Source: Prosthecobacter debontii
Lineage (GTDB): Bacteria; Verrucomicrobiota; Verrucomicrobiia; Verrucomicrobiales; Verrucomicrobiaceae
DNA: 64,000 nucleotides
Reading direction: 5' to 3'
NCBI RefSeq assembly: GCF_900167535.1
Contig: NZ_FUYE01000003.1
Span: forward strand, 354,414 to 418,413
Shown: positions 46,048 through 54,933 of the stretch, in pieces
Layout of the letters: each line of letters begins with the position of its first letter
Numbering within the stretch: position 1 is the first letter of the stretch
Program-made: the position numbers and the translations under genes
The notes under the pieces: generated by a model
Told to the model about the DNA's origin: nothing
What the model saw: the letters and a program-made list of their open reading frames with translations, nothing else
Database searches by the model: none

Positions 46048-46799
46048 GCGATCGCAGAGGGAGATTCCAGAGCCGTGAGATATCGCTGGCGCAGTTCCAC
46101 CAGGAACTCCTGCGCATCACCTCCAGGGGGAAAAGTCACGGGCTCCCCCACCGTCATCTGGAGGCGGACTTTTTCGGTGGGTAGCTGCCAGAGTGGCCAG
46201 CCCTTGCTCAGATATCGGCTGTTGGTCTTCACAAACACAGGCCAGACCGGCACTCCGGCATTTTTGGCCACAATTGCTAGGCCCCCTTGAATGGGATTGA
46301 GCACGCCATTCTCTGGACGCGTGCGGGTGCCTTCAGGGAAAAATAATAGGCGGCTTCCACTTTTCAGGGTTTCAATGCATTGGCGCAGCATTCTATGAGC
46401 AGGTTCGTTTGGAATGAACCCGGCGGCTGTTGCTCCGCCAAACAAAATTGGATTGCACATTAAGGAGGCTTTCAACACGCAGGCCATTTGGTCAACTTCT
46501 GACAGGACAAACACCGCATCCCACAAAGCCGGGTGATTGGGAGCTACGATCATGCCACCTGATTGCGCACGTAATCTGTCGAACCCGACAAACTCGTATT
46601 CGACAATGCCGAAGAGGCCCAGCAGTCGCAAAAAACCACGAAAGGCCACCCTCAACGCCGCTTGTCCAATTACCCGACCCCGATCTTTCAGCGAGAGTAG
46701 CGGCAGAATCAGGCATAGGCCTAAAAAAGCTGTGCCCCCAGCGAGCCAATAGACCAGACACGCAATCCAAGCGATGATCAGGCGGAAGCGGTCCAACAT
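46044..46799 (-). CDS. 1-acylglycerol-3-phosphate acyltransferase family protein (PlsC-like)
   Basis: The 251-residue membrane enzyme has two N-terminal helices (about 8-40). The catalytic NHPALWD motif lies at about residues 85-91 (H-x4-D type), and the FFPEGTRTRPE motif at about 152-162. It transfers an acyl group to a lyso-lipid or related hydroxyl acceptor. It is the first gene of the operon and faces the divergent FabZ-like gene, 110 bases away. Confidence 0.93.
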   Translation of the reverse strand: MLDRFRLIIAWIACLVYWLAGGTAFLGLCLILPLLSLKDRGRVIGQAALRVAFRGFLRLLGLFGIVEYEFVGFDRLRAQSGGMIVAPNHPALWDAVFVLSEVDQMACVLKASLMCNPILFGGATAAGFIPNEPAHRMLRQCIETLKSGSRLLFFPEGTRTRPENGVLNPIQGGLAIVAKNAGVPVWPVFVKTNSRYLSKGWPLWQLPTEKVRLQMTVGEPVTFPPGGDAQEFLVELRQRYLTALESPSAIA

Positions 46800-46909
46800 G
46801 CAGTTAAAAGGAAAGGCGGGGATCAGGCAGGGACTCCGTCACCGTGTCAGTGAAGTTGATGTTTCAAGATTGGCACAATCCGTAAGCATGGGTTATGAGG
46901 GCGCCGATT

Positions 46910-47350
46910 ATGTTGCAGCCAGACACGCTTGTCCAAGCTCTTTCCTCACTCCCTCACGGACCAGAGTTTCGCTTTCTAGATGAAATGGTTACACTGGAAC
47001 CGGGAGTTTCTGCCACAGCCCGCTGGACCCTCAAGGGTAGCGAGGCTTTTCTGGCTGGTCATTTCCCGGGTAATCCTCTGCTTCCCGGCGTCATCATGAT
47101 CGAGTCTTTAGCCCAGCTCGGAGGCGTCTTGGCCCAGAGCGATCGAGGCGACAAGCCGCTCAAAAACGTCCGACTGACAGCCGTGCGTCAGTTCAAGATT
47201 CTGGGCAGCATTCCTCCAGGTGAGACCCTGACGATCCATTCCAAGCTGGATGGTGTCATGCCCGGCCTCGTCCAGGTGAGCGGCGAGATCACTACCGGCG
47301 ATAATACTCGACTGGCCGTCGGTAGCATCATTCTCAGTGGCGAGGAGTAA
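46910..47350 (+). CDS. FabZ-like 3-hydroxyacyl-ACP dehydratase (hotdog fold)
   Basis: The ATG at 46910 (MLQPDTLVQALSSLPHG) gives 146 residues; a start at 46895 adds five. The active site is complete: GHFPGNPLLPGV with His51 and Glu65 in MIESLAQLGG, spaced 14 apart exactly as in FabZ. It dehydrates 3-hydroxyacyl-ACP to trans-2-enoyl-ACP. No other fatty acid synthesis gene is near. It may serve the adjacent divergent acyltransferase/GT2 block rather than housekeeping lipid synthesis; this is inference. Confidence 0.93.
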   Translation: MLQPDTLVQALSSLPHGPEFRFLDEMVTLEPGVSATARWTLKGSEAFLAGHFPGNPLLPGVIMIESLAQLGGVLAQSDRGDKPLKNVRLTAVRQFKILGSIPPGETLTIHSKLDGVMPGLVQVSGEITTGDNTRLAVGSIILSGEE

Positions 47351-47422
47351 TCCTCAAGACATGGATGATCCTGCGTTCTGAGTAGGATGCTGGCTTCAAA
47401 GACGTTATCATGAGCTACCCTC

Positions 47423-50389
47423 ATGTTTCGTCTGCCAGCCTTCTTTGCCCTTGCCCTGCCTGCGACGCTCTCCGCCGCATCGCTCGACTTTCAGCGTGAT
47501 GTCCGGCCCATCCTATCTAACCACTGTTACCATTGCCATGGTCCCGATGAACAGGGGAGGAAAGGCAAGCTGCGCCTCGACATCCGTGAAGACGCCCTGA
47601 AAGCAGGGAAGTCGGGTGAACTGGCCATCGTCCCAGGCAAAGTGGATGCGAGTGAAGTCATCCACCGCATCACGACTTCAGACGAGACGGACATCATGCC
47701 TCCTCCCGAGGCTAAAAAACCTCTCACCGACGCTCAAAAAGACATCCTCGAACGCTGGGTGGCTGAAGGGGCCGAATACACACCGCACTGGGCGTTCAAG
47801 AAACCCGAAGCCGCTCCGGTTCCTCCTGGCGAACATCCGGTGGATCACTTTATTCAGCAGAAGCTGAAGGAGAATGGCCTCGCTCTCTCCACCACTGCAT
47901 CCCCCGAGACGCTGATTCGTCGTGTTTATCTCGATTTGACCGGTTTGCCCCCCAGCCCTGAGGAGATCCTGGCCTTCAGCCAAGCCCCAGATCCCGCTAA
48001 GGCTTACGAGCAAATCGTGGATCGCCTCCTCGCCACACCTGCTTATGGGGAGCGTTGGGCTAGACGCTGGCTGGATCTCGCTCGTTATGCCGATACCAAC
48101 GGCTACGAAAAAGATCGGGAGCGCAGCATCTGGCCCTATCGAGACTGGGTCATCAAGGCCCTCAATGCGGACATGCCATTCGATGAATTTACCATCGAGC
48201 AGCTTGCGGGAGACATGCTACCTCAGGCCACTCTCGACCAGTGCATCGCGACTGGATTTCACCGTAACACCATGTTGAACGAAGAGGGTGGCATTGACCC
48301 CCTGGAATTTCGTTTCCACGCCATGACCGATCGTGTGGCCACGACAGGTGCCACATGGCTGGGGCTCACCCTTCAGTGCGTGCAGTGCCACACGCACAAG
48401 TTCGATCCCATCACGCACACGGAATACTACGGCGTCATGGCCTTTCTCAACAATGCGGATGAACCTGATCTGGACCTCCCCGACCCTACTGCCGAGACCG
48501 AACATGCGGCGAACCTGCAAAAAGCCTCCGCTCTACTCAAAGCCCTGCCCGACAAGTGGCCCAACGCGACAGCGGAGCACAATGCACGCACCGCTTTCAA
48601 GCAATGGCTCGCTCAAGAAAAGGAACGCGCGGTGAAATGGCACCCTCTCAAGCCGACTCAGGCCAAGACCAACCTCCCGCTGCTGACCATTCAAACCGAC
48701 AACTCCGTGCTAGGTTCGGGTGACATCTCCAAGTCCGATACTTACGACCTCACCTTTGCCCCCGCCCCTCATCCCATTCGAGCGATTCGCTTGGAAGCTC
48801 TCCCGCACGACAGCCTTCCTGCACACGGCCCCGGCCTCTGCTACTATGAAGGTCCGAAAGGAGATTTCTTCATGGGAGAATTCAAAGTCACCGCCAATGG
48901 CCAACCGGTGAAGATCGCTTCGGCGACAGAAAGCTATGCCAAAAACAACTTCGGCAAAAATCCCGCCAATGCCATCCAGGCTGTGGACGGTGACCCCCAA
49001 ACGGGATGGAGCTGCGCTGGGCGTTATGGCGAACGGCATGAAGCGGTCTTTGTCTTGAAAGAACCCGTCCCCGCTGGAGCGGAAATCCAGATCCAAATGC
49101 TCTTTGGGCGTCACTATGCTTGCTCGCTCGGGCACTTTCGCATCTCCGGCACAGAACAGGCCTCGGCCGCAGCGGTGGACCTCGAAGATAAACTTCAAGC
49201 ACTGCTACAAAAAACCAGCCTCACACAAGCGGAAGAGCAACCCCTGTGGGAACACTTCTTGTTAACCGCTCCAGAGCTGGCCCAAGCCTCCAAAACCATT
49301 CTGCAGCTGCGCAAAGCGCCAGCTTCACCCATCACCCTCGTGATGCGTGAGCGCCCCGCGGATCAACCACGAGCAACCCACCGTCACCATCGTGGCGAGT
49401 TCACCCAGCCCAAGGAGCCGGTGGAACCCGTCACCCTTTCCATCCTGCACCCTTTTCCCAAAGACAAACCCAAGACTCGTTTGGAGTTCGCCCGATGGCT
49501 GGTTTCCCCCGAAAATCCACTGACACCCCGTGTGATCGTCAATCGCCAATGGGCGACCTTTTTCGGGCGTGGTTTGGTGAAAACCGTGGATGACTTCGGT
49601 TATCAAGGTGCCCTCCCCTCGCATCCCGAATTGCTCGATTGGCTCGCGGTTAACTTTATCCAGCAAGGCTGGTCGATGAAAAAGCTGCATCGTTTGATCG
49701 TCACCAGTGCCACCTACAAACAAGCCTCCGAGCAGCCCGCAGAAGCGATTGGAAAAGATCCCGAAAACATCCTTCTGTCCCACTTCCCCAGGGTTCGCTT
49801 GGAAGCTGAGATCATTCGTGACGCCATGCTTCAAGCCTCGGGTTTGTTAAATCCCAAGTTAGGCGGCCCCAGTGTTTACCCCCCGCAGCCGGATAGCGTC
49901 ACCGAAGTCGCCTACGGCAAATTCAAATGGACTCCAAGCACGGGGACAGATCGTTACCGCCGCAGCCTTTATACATTCAGCAAGCGCACCGCTCCGTTTG
50001 CCCTCTATACCACCTTCGATGCACCCACGGGTGAATCCTGCCTGGTCAAACGCGAGACATCCAATTCCGCCCTGCAGGCCTTGACCACCCTGAATGATGT
50101 TATCTTCACGGAAGGAGCCCAAGCGCTGGGACGAAGGCTGGCAGACCTTCATCGCGACGATACCTCGACGATTCGTCAGCTTTATTTGCTCGTCCTCTCC
50201 CGCCAGCCCAGCCCCGATGAGTTACAACTCACCCAGGCTTTCCTCACACAACAACGCGAGCGTCTAACCTCGGGCGAACTCAAGGCGGCCGAGATCACAG
50301 GGCAACCTGAGGGCACCGCTGCCGCAGCCGCTTGGGCTCTGACCGCCCGCGCCTTGTTCAACCTCGACGAATTCATCACCAAAGGCTGA
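47423..50389 (+). CDS. Planctomycete-type cytochrome c with DUF1549 and DUF1553 domains
   Basis: The 988-residue protein has a signal peptide (1-18) and a small cytochrome-c domain with heme site C35-Y-H-C38-H39 (residues about 20-115). The DUF1549 domain (about 140-340) follows, with a second CxxCH (C319-V-Q-C322-H323). A discoidin-like middle region (about 420-590) and the DUF1553 domain (about 680-960, TRLEFARWLVSPENPLTPRVI) complete it. This set is a hallmark of Planctomycetes and Verrucomicrobia, and usually pairs with a DUF1501 gene. Here that partner lies 593 bases on, beyond a toxin-antitoxin module. It is likely a periplasmic redox enzyme for polymer or sulfated polysaccharide breakdown; its exact reaction is not known. 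Confidence 0.94.
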   Translation: MFRLPAFFALALPATLSAASLDFQRDVRPILSNHCYHCHGPDEQGRKGKLRLDIREDALKAGKSGELAIVPGKVDASEVIHRITTSDETDIMPPPEAKKPLTDAQKDILERWVAEGAEYTPHWAFKKPEAAPVPPGEHPVDHFIQQKLKENGLALSTTASPETLIRRVYLDLTGLPPSPEEILAFSQAPDPAKAYEQIVDRLLATPAYGERWARRWLDLARYADTNGYEKDRERSIWPYRDWVIKALNADMPFDEFTIEQLAGDMLPQATLDQCIATGFHRNTMLNEEGGIDPLEFRFHAMTDRVATTGATWLGLTLQCVQCHTHKFDPITHTEYYGVMAFLNNADEPDLDLPDPTAETEHAANLQKASALLKALPDKWPNATAEHNARTAFKQWLAQEKERAVKWHPLKPTQAKTNLPLLTIQTDNSVLGSGDISKSDTYDLTFAPAPHPIRAIRLEALPHDSLPAHGPGLCYYEGPKGDFFMGEFKVTANGQPVKIASATESYAKNNFGKNPANAIQAVDGDPQTGWSCAGRYGERHEAVFVLKEPVPAGAEIQIQMLFGRHYACSLGHFRISGTEQASAAAVDLEDKLQALLQKTSLTQAEEQPLWEHFLLTAPELAQASKTILQLRKAPASPITLVMRERPADQPRATHRHHRGEFTQPKEPVEPVTLSILHPFPKDKPKTRLEFARWLVSPENPLTPRVIVNRQWATFFGRGLVKTVDDFGYQGALPSHPELLDWLAVNFIQQGWSMKKLHRLIVTSATYKQASEQPAEAIGKDPENILLSHFPRVRLEAEIIRDAMLQASGLLNPKLGGPSVYPPQPDSVTEVAYGKFKWTPSTGTDRYRRSLYTFSKRTAPFALYTTFDAPTGESCLVKRETSNSALQALTTLNDVIFTEGAQALGRRLADLHRDDTSTIRQLYLLVLSRQPSPDELQLTQAFLTQQRERLTSGELKAAEITGQPEGTAAAAAWALTARALFNLDEFITKG

Positions 50390-50397
50390 TGCCCCCA

Positions 50398-50688
50398 TCA
50401 CAACAAATCTTCCCATCGTTGTGGATCTCGCCGCAAATCTGCGACGGCGACGATGGCAATATGGTCAGATCGAATCTCGTAGAGAAGCCCAAACGGAAAG
50501 CGTTTTGTCCGGCAACGTCGAATTTTAGCCGACAGAGAGGTCCAGCCCTCCGGCCACTGACGGATGAGCTCCATACAAACTTCGATTTCTCGAAGAAAAT
50601 CCTCACCCAGTCCCGGCTGAGCCGCTTCGTAATAATCGAACGCCTCCGTCAATTCGAGCCGAGCCGATGCGGCAAAACGAATTTTCAT
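50398..50688 (-). CDS. RelE/ParE-family toxin
   Basis: The 96-residue protein has the ParE-type fold pattern: MKIRFAASARLELTEAFDYYEA, then two helices and strands ending in VAVADLRRDPQRW, a typical RelE/ParE end. ParE toxins poison gyrase; RelE toxins cut mRNA, and the sequence alone does not separate them. It overlaps the antitoxin gene by 4 bases, in the usual antitoxin-first order on the minus strand. Its end lies 8 bases from the end of the DUF1553 gene. Confidence 0.9.
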   Translation of the reverse strand: MKIRFAASARLELTEAFDYYEAAQPGLGEDFLREIEVCMELIRQWPEGWTSLSAKIRRCRTKRFPFGLLYEIRSDHIAIVAVADLRRDPQRWEDLL

Positions 50689-50915
50689 GCCTTCAGGCGG
50701 CTGCGTAATCCTTGGAGGACTTCCACTTCATCAAAGGTCTCGAGTTGCCCGCTAGAGATCGCAGCGGACCGACTCTCCGCTTCGGCAACCCAGGCCGCTT
50801 GTCGGCTACTGACAGCATCATCCGTAGCTAATGACTCCCAAAGGCTATCCAAAAGCCGCGCCCGCTCGACAGGCTCCAAAGCCAAAGCTGCTTGGGTAAC
50901 GGTCTCGAAACTCAT
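50685..50915 (-). CDS. Antitoxin, addiction-module component family (TIGR02574-like)
   Basis: The 76-residue product has the pattern ALALEPVERARLLDSLWESL near its start and a C-terminal region rich in Glu and Leu, typical of this antitoxin family. It would bind the downstream toxin and probably represses its own promoter, which lies in the 67-base gap before the divergent DUF1501 gene. Confidence 0.87.
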   Translation of the reverse strand: MSFETVTQAALALEPVERARLLDSLWESLATDDAVSSRQAAWVAEAESRSAAISSGQLETFDEVEVLQGLRSRLKA

Positions 50916-50982
50916 AGGGCAAAAGTTCCCGGCCTTCTTTCATCCGTCAATAGCGCATTCTTGATTCAAAGATCCCTCTGCC

Positions 50983-52407
50983 ATGCTTCCTTCATCCACC
51001 TTTTACTCCAGGCGGCACTTCCTGCGTGACTGCACTTACGGTTTGGGCAAGGTCGCCGCGGCCGGACTCTTGACAGACACCTTTGCTCAGGCAGTCGAGG
51101 GGAAGGATAACCCGATGGCACCACGCGGTCCTCACTTCCCTGCGAAAGCCAACCGGGTGATTCATCTTTTCATGGCCGGAGCACCGAGCCAATTGGAGAC
51201 ATTCGACCCCAAACCCATGCTCACGAAGTATGAGGGTAAACCCATCCCGCCCGAGGTTATCGGCGGGCAACGCTACGCTTTCATCCGCCCCGATGCTGCG
51301 GCACTGGGTCCTCGATTTAAATTTGCCCAGCATGGACAGAGCGGAGCCTGGGTGTCTGAAGCCATGCCGCACATCGCGAGGGTTGTGGATGACTTGTGCT
51401 TCATCCGCTCGGTCAAGACCGATCAATTTAACCATGCACCTGCCCAATTATTTTTTCAGACCGGGTTCGGTCAGCCTGGCCGCCCCTGCATCGGTTCCTG
51501 GGCACTCTACGGATTGGGCGCTGAAACTCAGAATCTCCCAGCTTTCGTGGTCATGTCCACAGGCTCCGGCTTGAGTGGCGGCACGGCTCTGATGTCCAGC
51601 GGCTTTCTCCCCACCCTCTACAACGGCGTTCGCTTCCGCAACAGTGGTGATCCGATCCTGAACGTCTCTAGCCCGAATGGCATCGATTCCCGAGCCCAGC
51701 GAGACACCCTGGATCTCATCAGCACGCTGAATCAAAAACGGTTAGGCACCGTCGGCGACCCGGAGATTGCCACACGAATTGCCTCTTATGAAATGGCGTT
51801 TCGAATGCAAACCAGCGCCCCCGAACTGACGGATCTCAAGAGCGAAAGTCAAGAGACCCTGGAAATGTATGGTTGTGATCCTGAGAAACCTAGCTTTGCC
51901 CGAGCCTGCCTACTTGCACGTCGCATGGTCGAGCGCGGAGTCCGCTTCATCAATATTTACCATGAAGGCTGGGATGCTCACTCCAATGTCGAGGGCAACA
52001 TCCGAAAAAACAGCCAAGAGACCGATCAAGCCAGCGCGGCTTTGATCAAAGACCTCAAACAACGAGGACTCCTGGAGGATACCCTCGTCGTGTGGGGCGG
52101 AGAGTTCGGCCGCACCCCCATGGTCGAAACCAATCCCGCTCTCGGGCGTGCTTTAGGCCGCGATCATCATCCTCAAGCCTTTACCATCTGGATGGCCGGC
52201 GGAGGCGTGAAGGGTGGGCAAACGATCGGTGCCACGGATGAACTTGGGTTTAACGTCATCGAAGATCCCGTGCATGTACATGATGTTCAAGCCACCCTGC
52301 TGCACCTCATGGGATTCGATCATGAACGCCTGACCTTTCATACCCAGGGACGTGACTACCGCCTGACGGATGTCCATGGGCATGTGGTGAAAAAGGTGTT
52401 GGCATAG
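50983..52407 (+). CDS. DUF1501-domain Tat-exported sulfatase-like protein
   Basis: The 474-residue protein has a Tat motif SRRHFL (residues 9-14) in its leader. The body shows DUF1501 signs such as HLFMAGAPSQLETFDPKPML, the block VSEAMPHIARVVDDLCFIRS, and WGGEFGRTPM near residue 375. It belongs to the alkaline-phosphatase-like fold and is thought to act in the periplasm with the DUF1549/DUF1553 protein. That partner ends 593 bases upstream on the same strand, with the toxin-antitoxin module between them. Confidence 0.94.
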   Translation: MLPSSTFYSRRHFLRDCTYGLGKVAAAGLLTDTFAQAVEGKDNPMAPRGPHFPAKANRVIHLFMAGAPSQLETFDPKPMLTKYEGKPIPPEVIGGQRYAFIRPDAAALGPRFKFAQHGQSGAWVSEAMPHIARVVDDLCFIRSVKTDQFNHAPAQLFFQTGFGQPGRPCIGSWALYGLGAETQNLPAFVVMSTGSGLSGGTALMSSGFLPTLYNGVRFRNSGDPILNVSSPNGIDSRAQRDTLDLISTLNQKRLGTVGDPEIATRIASYEMAFRMQTSAPELTDLKSESQETLEMYGCDPEKPSFARACLLARRMVERGVRFINIYHEGWDAHSNVEGNIRKNSQETDQASAALIKDLKQRGLLEDTLVVWGGEFGRTPMVETNPALGRALGRDHHPQAFTIWMAGGGVKGGQTIGATDELGFNVIEDPVHVHDVQATLLHLMGFDHERLTFHTQGRDYRLTDVHGHVVKKVLA

Positions 52408-52554
52408 GCTCTTCAGCAGGAGTGAGTTCGGCACGAGTCACGATTCCACAAAACAGGGTCGTTACAGAAAACATGTTTCTTTCCACTCCCTCTTCCTATC
52501 GTTGTCCTTGGCATAACCTACGCTAGCATCCGCCCCTCGTTTCCATCCGTCTTT

Positions 52555-53331
52555 ATGGACCTCTCCCCTCTCCTCGCCGCCAACGTGTTCGATATGTCCT
52601 GGGTCGCAACCCCAGAAGCCTGGATTGCCCTCCTAACACTGACGGTGATGGAGATCGTGCTGGGGATTGATAACATCGTGTTCATTTCCATCCTGGTGGA
52701 TAAGCTCCCCGTCGCAGAGCGTCCTCGGGCTCGCTTTTTGGGTCTGGCCTTTGCCATGGTTACGCGCATTCTTTTGCTGCTCTCCATCACTTGGGTCATG
52801 CAGCTCAAAGAACCGCTCTTTGCGGTGTTCGCTCACGAGATCTCGGGTAAAGACCTGATCCTGATCCTCGGCGGTCTATTCCTGCTGTGGAAGAGCACCA
52901 AAGAAATCCATCACAAGGTAGAAGGCGATGCCGAGGAAGTTCACGCCAGCGGTATTGGCAAGGCTGCACTTAGTTCTATCCTGCTTCAGATTGCCATTCT
53001 GGATATCGTGTTCTCTCTAGATTCCGTTATCACCGCCGTCGGCATGGTGGACCACATCATGGTCATGATCATCGCAGTGATGATCGCCGTCGGTTTCATG
53101 ATGATCTTTGCCGGAACGGTCAGCGACTTCATCAGCCGCCATCCGACGGTGAAGGTGCTGGCGCTCTCGTTCTTGCTTCTAATTGGCACCACCCTCATCG
53201 CCGAAGGTTTCCACGTCCATTTCCAGAAAGGCTATGTCTATTTCGCCATGGCCTTTTCGATCTTCGTCGAGTTCCTGAACATCCGCATGAAAGCCAAAGC
53301 TGAAAAACGTAAGCAGGCTTCCGCTCATTGA
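52555..53331 (+). CDS. TerC-family integral membrane protein
   Basis: The 258-residue protein has seven or so hydrophobic helices, with the family's acidic sites in LGIDNIVFISI and in the second half in SLDSVITAVGM. TerC proteins are linked to metal ion homeostasis (manganese export in Alx/YkoY types) and tellurite resistance. No manganese riboswitch pattern is visible in the 147 bases upstream. A 10-bp perfect hairpin lies just after the gene. Confidence 0.94.
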   Translation: MDLSPLLAANVFDMSWVATPEAWIALLTLTVMEIVLGIDNIVFISILVDKLPVAERPRARFLGLAFAMVTRILLLLSITWVMQLKEPLFAVFAHEISGKDLILILGGLFLLWKSTKEIHHKVEGDAEEVHASGIGKAALSSILLQIAILDIVFSLDSVITAVGMVDHIMVMIIAVMIAVGFMMIFAGTVSDFISRHPTVKVLALSFLLLIGTTLIAEGFHVHFQKGYVYFAMAFSIFVEFLNIRMKAKAEKRKQASAH

Positions 53332-53337
53332 AGGGAA

Positions 53338-53370
53338 GGCTCATCGGCCCCTCAATTTGTCCGATGAGCC
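53338..53370 (+). terminator. Hairpin downstream of TerC
   Basis: A perfect 10-bp stem (ggctcatcgg/ccgatgagcc) with a 13-base loop starts 7 bases after the TerC stop. There is no T-tract, so it may be a weak or factor-dependent terminator. Confidence 0.5.
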
Positions 53371-53454
53371 CAGGGCAGCTTCCAAGAAATTTTTAACGCC
53401 TACGTCAGAATTAAGCTTGAAAGAGGTGGGGATTTTCATGGTTTAATCCCGGCT

Positions 53455-54120
53455 GTGAAACTCGCTTCCAGGCTCTTTCCCTTGCTGCTGTTGATGGCCA
53501 TCGCCCAAGCGCTTGGCGATGAGCCCCGAGTTTTCACCGATCAAGCAGGCCGCTCAATCACGGCGGAGGTCGTTTCGGTGCAGGACGGCCATGTCACCTT
53601 GAAACGGGCTGACGGGCAGAGCTTCACCATCCCGATAGACACGCTCTCTGAAGCCGATGTAAAGTTTCTAAAAGCTCGATCTTCCCCCGAAATCCCACGA
53701 CAAGGCCCTACCCCGGCGCCGCTTAATTCGGTTGTCATCGAATCCCTGATTGATGGCCCATCCGAACTGCGGGTGAAGAAAGACGGCATCTACTGGGTCA
53801 ATGGTCCGAATGCCAAGCCGGGTCGGCACATGGGACAGGAAGAACCCACCTATGTCGATGGAAAGTCCTGGCGGCCCAATTGGAAAGAACCACGTCAAGA
53901 CCGTGGAGTCGATCGCACCGCGACCAAGAGTGTTGATGGTATTGACCCGCTGAAAACGGAGTTCAAACTCCTCAATGTCACGGTCAACCGTGGCGGTTAT
54001 GGCATCGAGAAACGCGACCCTATCAAGGTCAGCATCGTTGAAGACGAGCTCGCCATCATGATCCCAGACTCTCAAGGCGGCTCCATGTGGTATCGCTTCG
54101 CGTTGGTGAAGAAGGAATAA
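53455..54120 (+). CDS. Secreted protein with SHD1-like domain
   Basis: The GTG start at 53455 gives 221 residues and a signal peptide (about 1-21). Residues about 25-72 (FTDQAGRSITAEVVSVQDGH to FTIPIDTLSEADVKFLKA) match the SHD1-like module common in secreted proteins of Verrucomicrobia and Planctomycetes. The rest (about 95-221) is an unassigned beta-rich domain with WYRFALVKKE at the end. A 6-bp hairpin (gggatt/aatccc, 53429-53450) sits 4 bases before the start codon and could mask it. A function as a binding module is inference. Confidence 0.8.
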   Translation: MKLASRLFPLLLLMAIAQALGDEPRVFTDQAGRSITAEVVSVQDGHVTLKRADGQSFTIPIDTLSEADVKFLKARSSPEIPRQGPTPAPLNSVVIESLIDGPSELRVKKDGIYWVNGPNAKPGRHMGQEEPTYVDGKSWRPNWKEPRQDRGVDRTATKSVDGIDPLKTEFKLLNVTVNRGGYGIEKRDPIKVSIVEDELAIMIPDSQGGSMWYRFALVKKE

Positions 54121-54424
54121 GAAATTCCTCAGTTTACAACGACGGCCCTTGTAGCGGCACTGCGGCACGTTGACTCGATCTCAAATGCGCGGATGGGCTA
54201 CGCCTAAATTCAAAGCGCCCTTTTGACACTTTGGTTGAGAAAGATCGACTCGAATTGTGCCACTCATTCACTTTCTAAACTTGTGCATAAAAATTCATTA
54301 TTCTTGTAATCAGTTGGTTATAAACACATTAGACTCATGACATCGCTCTTGGCATATTCAATGCACTTCCAAAGAGCTGTCTGAACGAGACATCTATTCA
54401 TCCAACTTAAAACCATCTAAAGCT
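54121..54424. other. 304-base intergenic region upstream of the hsp20 pair
   Basis: No open frame or RNA gene is convincing here. The middle part (about 54250-54340) is clearly richer in A and T than its neighbours. It ends in a sigma54-like site described separately. I see no CIRCE inverted repeat. Confidence 0.6.
54350..54365 (+). promoter_or_regulatory. Sigma54-like (-24/-12) promoter element before hsp20
   Basis: The bases tggcatattcaatgca match the consensus TGGCAY-R-N4-TTGCW at all but one of the fixed positions, with GG and GC twelve bases apart. The predicted start is about 47 bases upstream of the ATG at 54425. No enhancer-binding protein is encoded nearby. Confidence 0.45.
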
Positions 54425-54853
54425 ATGAAACTCACACGTTACACCCCCTCCTTTGATCTCGGCCGCGTGGCTGATTTTGACCAGTGGCTGCGTCATCCCT
54501 TTGCAAGCTTTCCTGCCGTGGGCCAGCTCTTCGGCGAGTTTCTCCCTGGCAATGCAGGCCGTCTGGCCACGGATGTCTATGAGGATACAGACAACTACTA
54601 CGCCCGCTTTGAACTTCCCGGCGTGAAGAAAGAAGACGTGAAAGTCGAGGTCCATGACCGCCTCTTGACCGTCTCTGCTGAACGCCGCGAAAAAGAGGGC
54701 GACAAGGAAGAATCCTTCAGCCTCAGCCGCTCGGTTTCTGTGCCTGAAGGTGTCCGAGGCGATGCCATCTCGGCCAAGCTTGAAGACGGCATTCTCACCG
54801 TGACTTTGCCGAAACAGGAGCAGCGCAAACCGAAACAGATCGAAGTCCAATAA
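54425..54853 (+). CDS. Hsp20/alpha-crystallin small heat-shock protein
   Basis: The 142-residue protein has an alpha-crystallin domain at about residues 42-135 (YARFELPGVKKEDVKVEV), with the family motif AKLEDGILTVTLPK near the end. The N-terminal arm is short and contains FDLGRVADFDQW. It holds unfolded proteins under stress and forms oligomers. A second Hsp20 gene follows after 80 bases on the same strand, and one terminator ends both. Confidence 0.96.
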   Translation: MKLTRYTPSFDLGRVADFDQWLRHPFASFPAVGQLFGEFLPGNAGRLATDVYEDTDNYYARFELPGVKKEDVKVEVHDRLLTVSAERREKEGDKEESFSLSRSVSVPEGVRGDAISAKLEDGILTVTLPKQEQRKPKQIEVQ

Positions 54854-54933
54854 CCCCCTTCTTGGAGCGCGGGTTTAACCGACTCGCCTCCACCCTCCCC
54901 TCTTTCAAAACCAACCTTTCTCTAAAGCTCATT

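Noticed and set aside
45370-46290. 306-codon open frame antisense to the GT2 and acyltransferase genes
   Set aside because: It spans two overlapping real genes with conserved motifs on the other strand and shows none itself.
46800-46909. Sigma54-like ttggcacaatccgtaagc in the acyltransferase/FabZ gap
   Set aside because: The GG and GC elements are 14 bases apart rather than 12, so it does not fit the consensus.
52408-52554. Possible yybP-ykoY manganese riboswitch before TerC
   Set aside because: TerC genes often carry one, but the conserved purine-rich loops of that motif are not visible in this 147-base gap.
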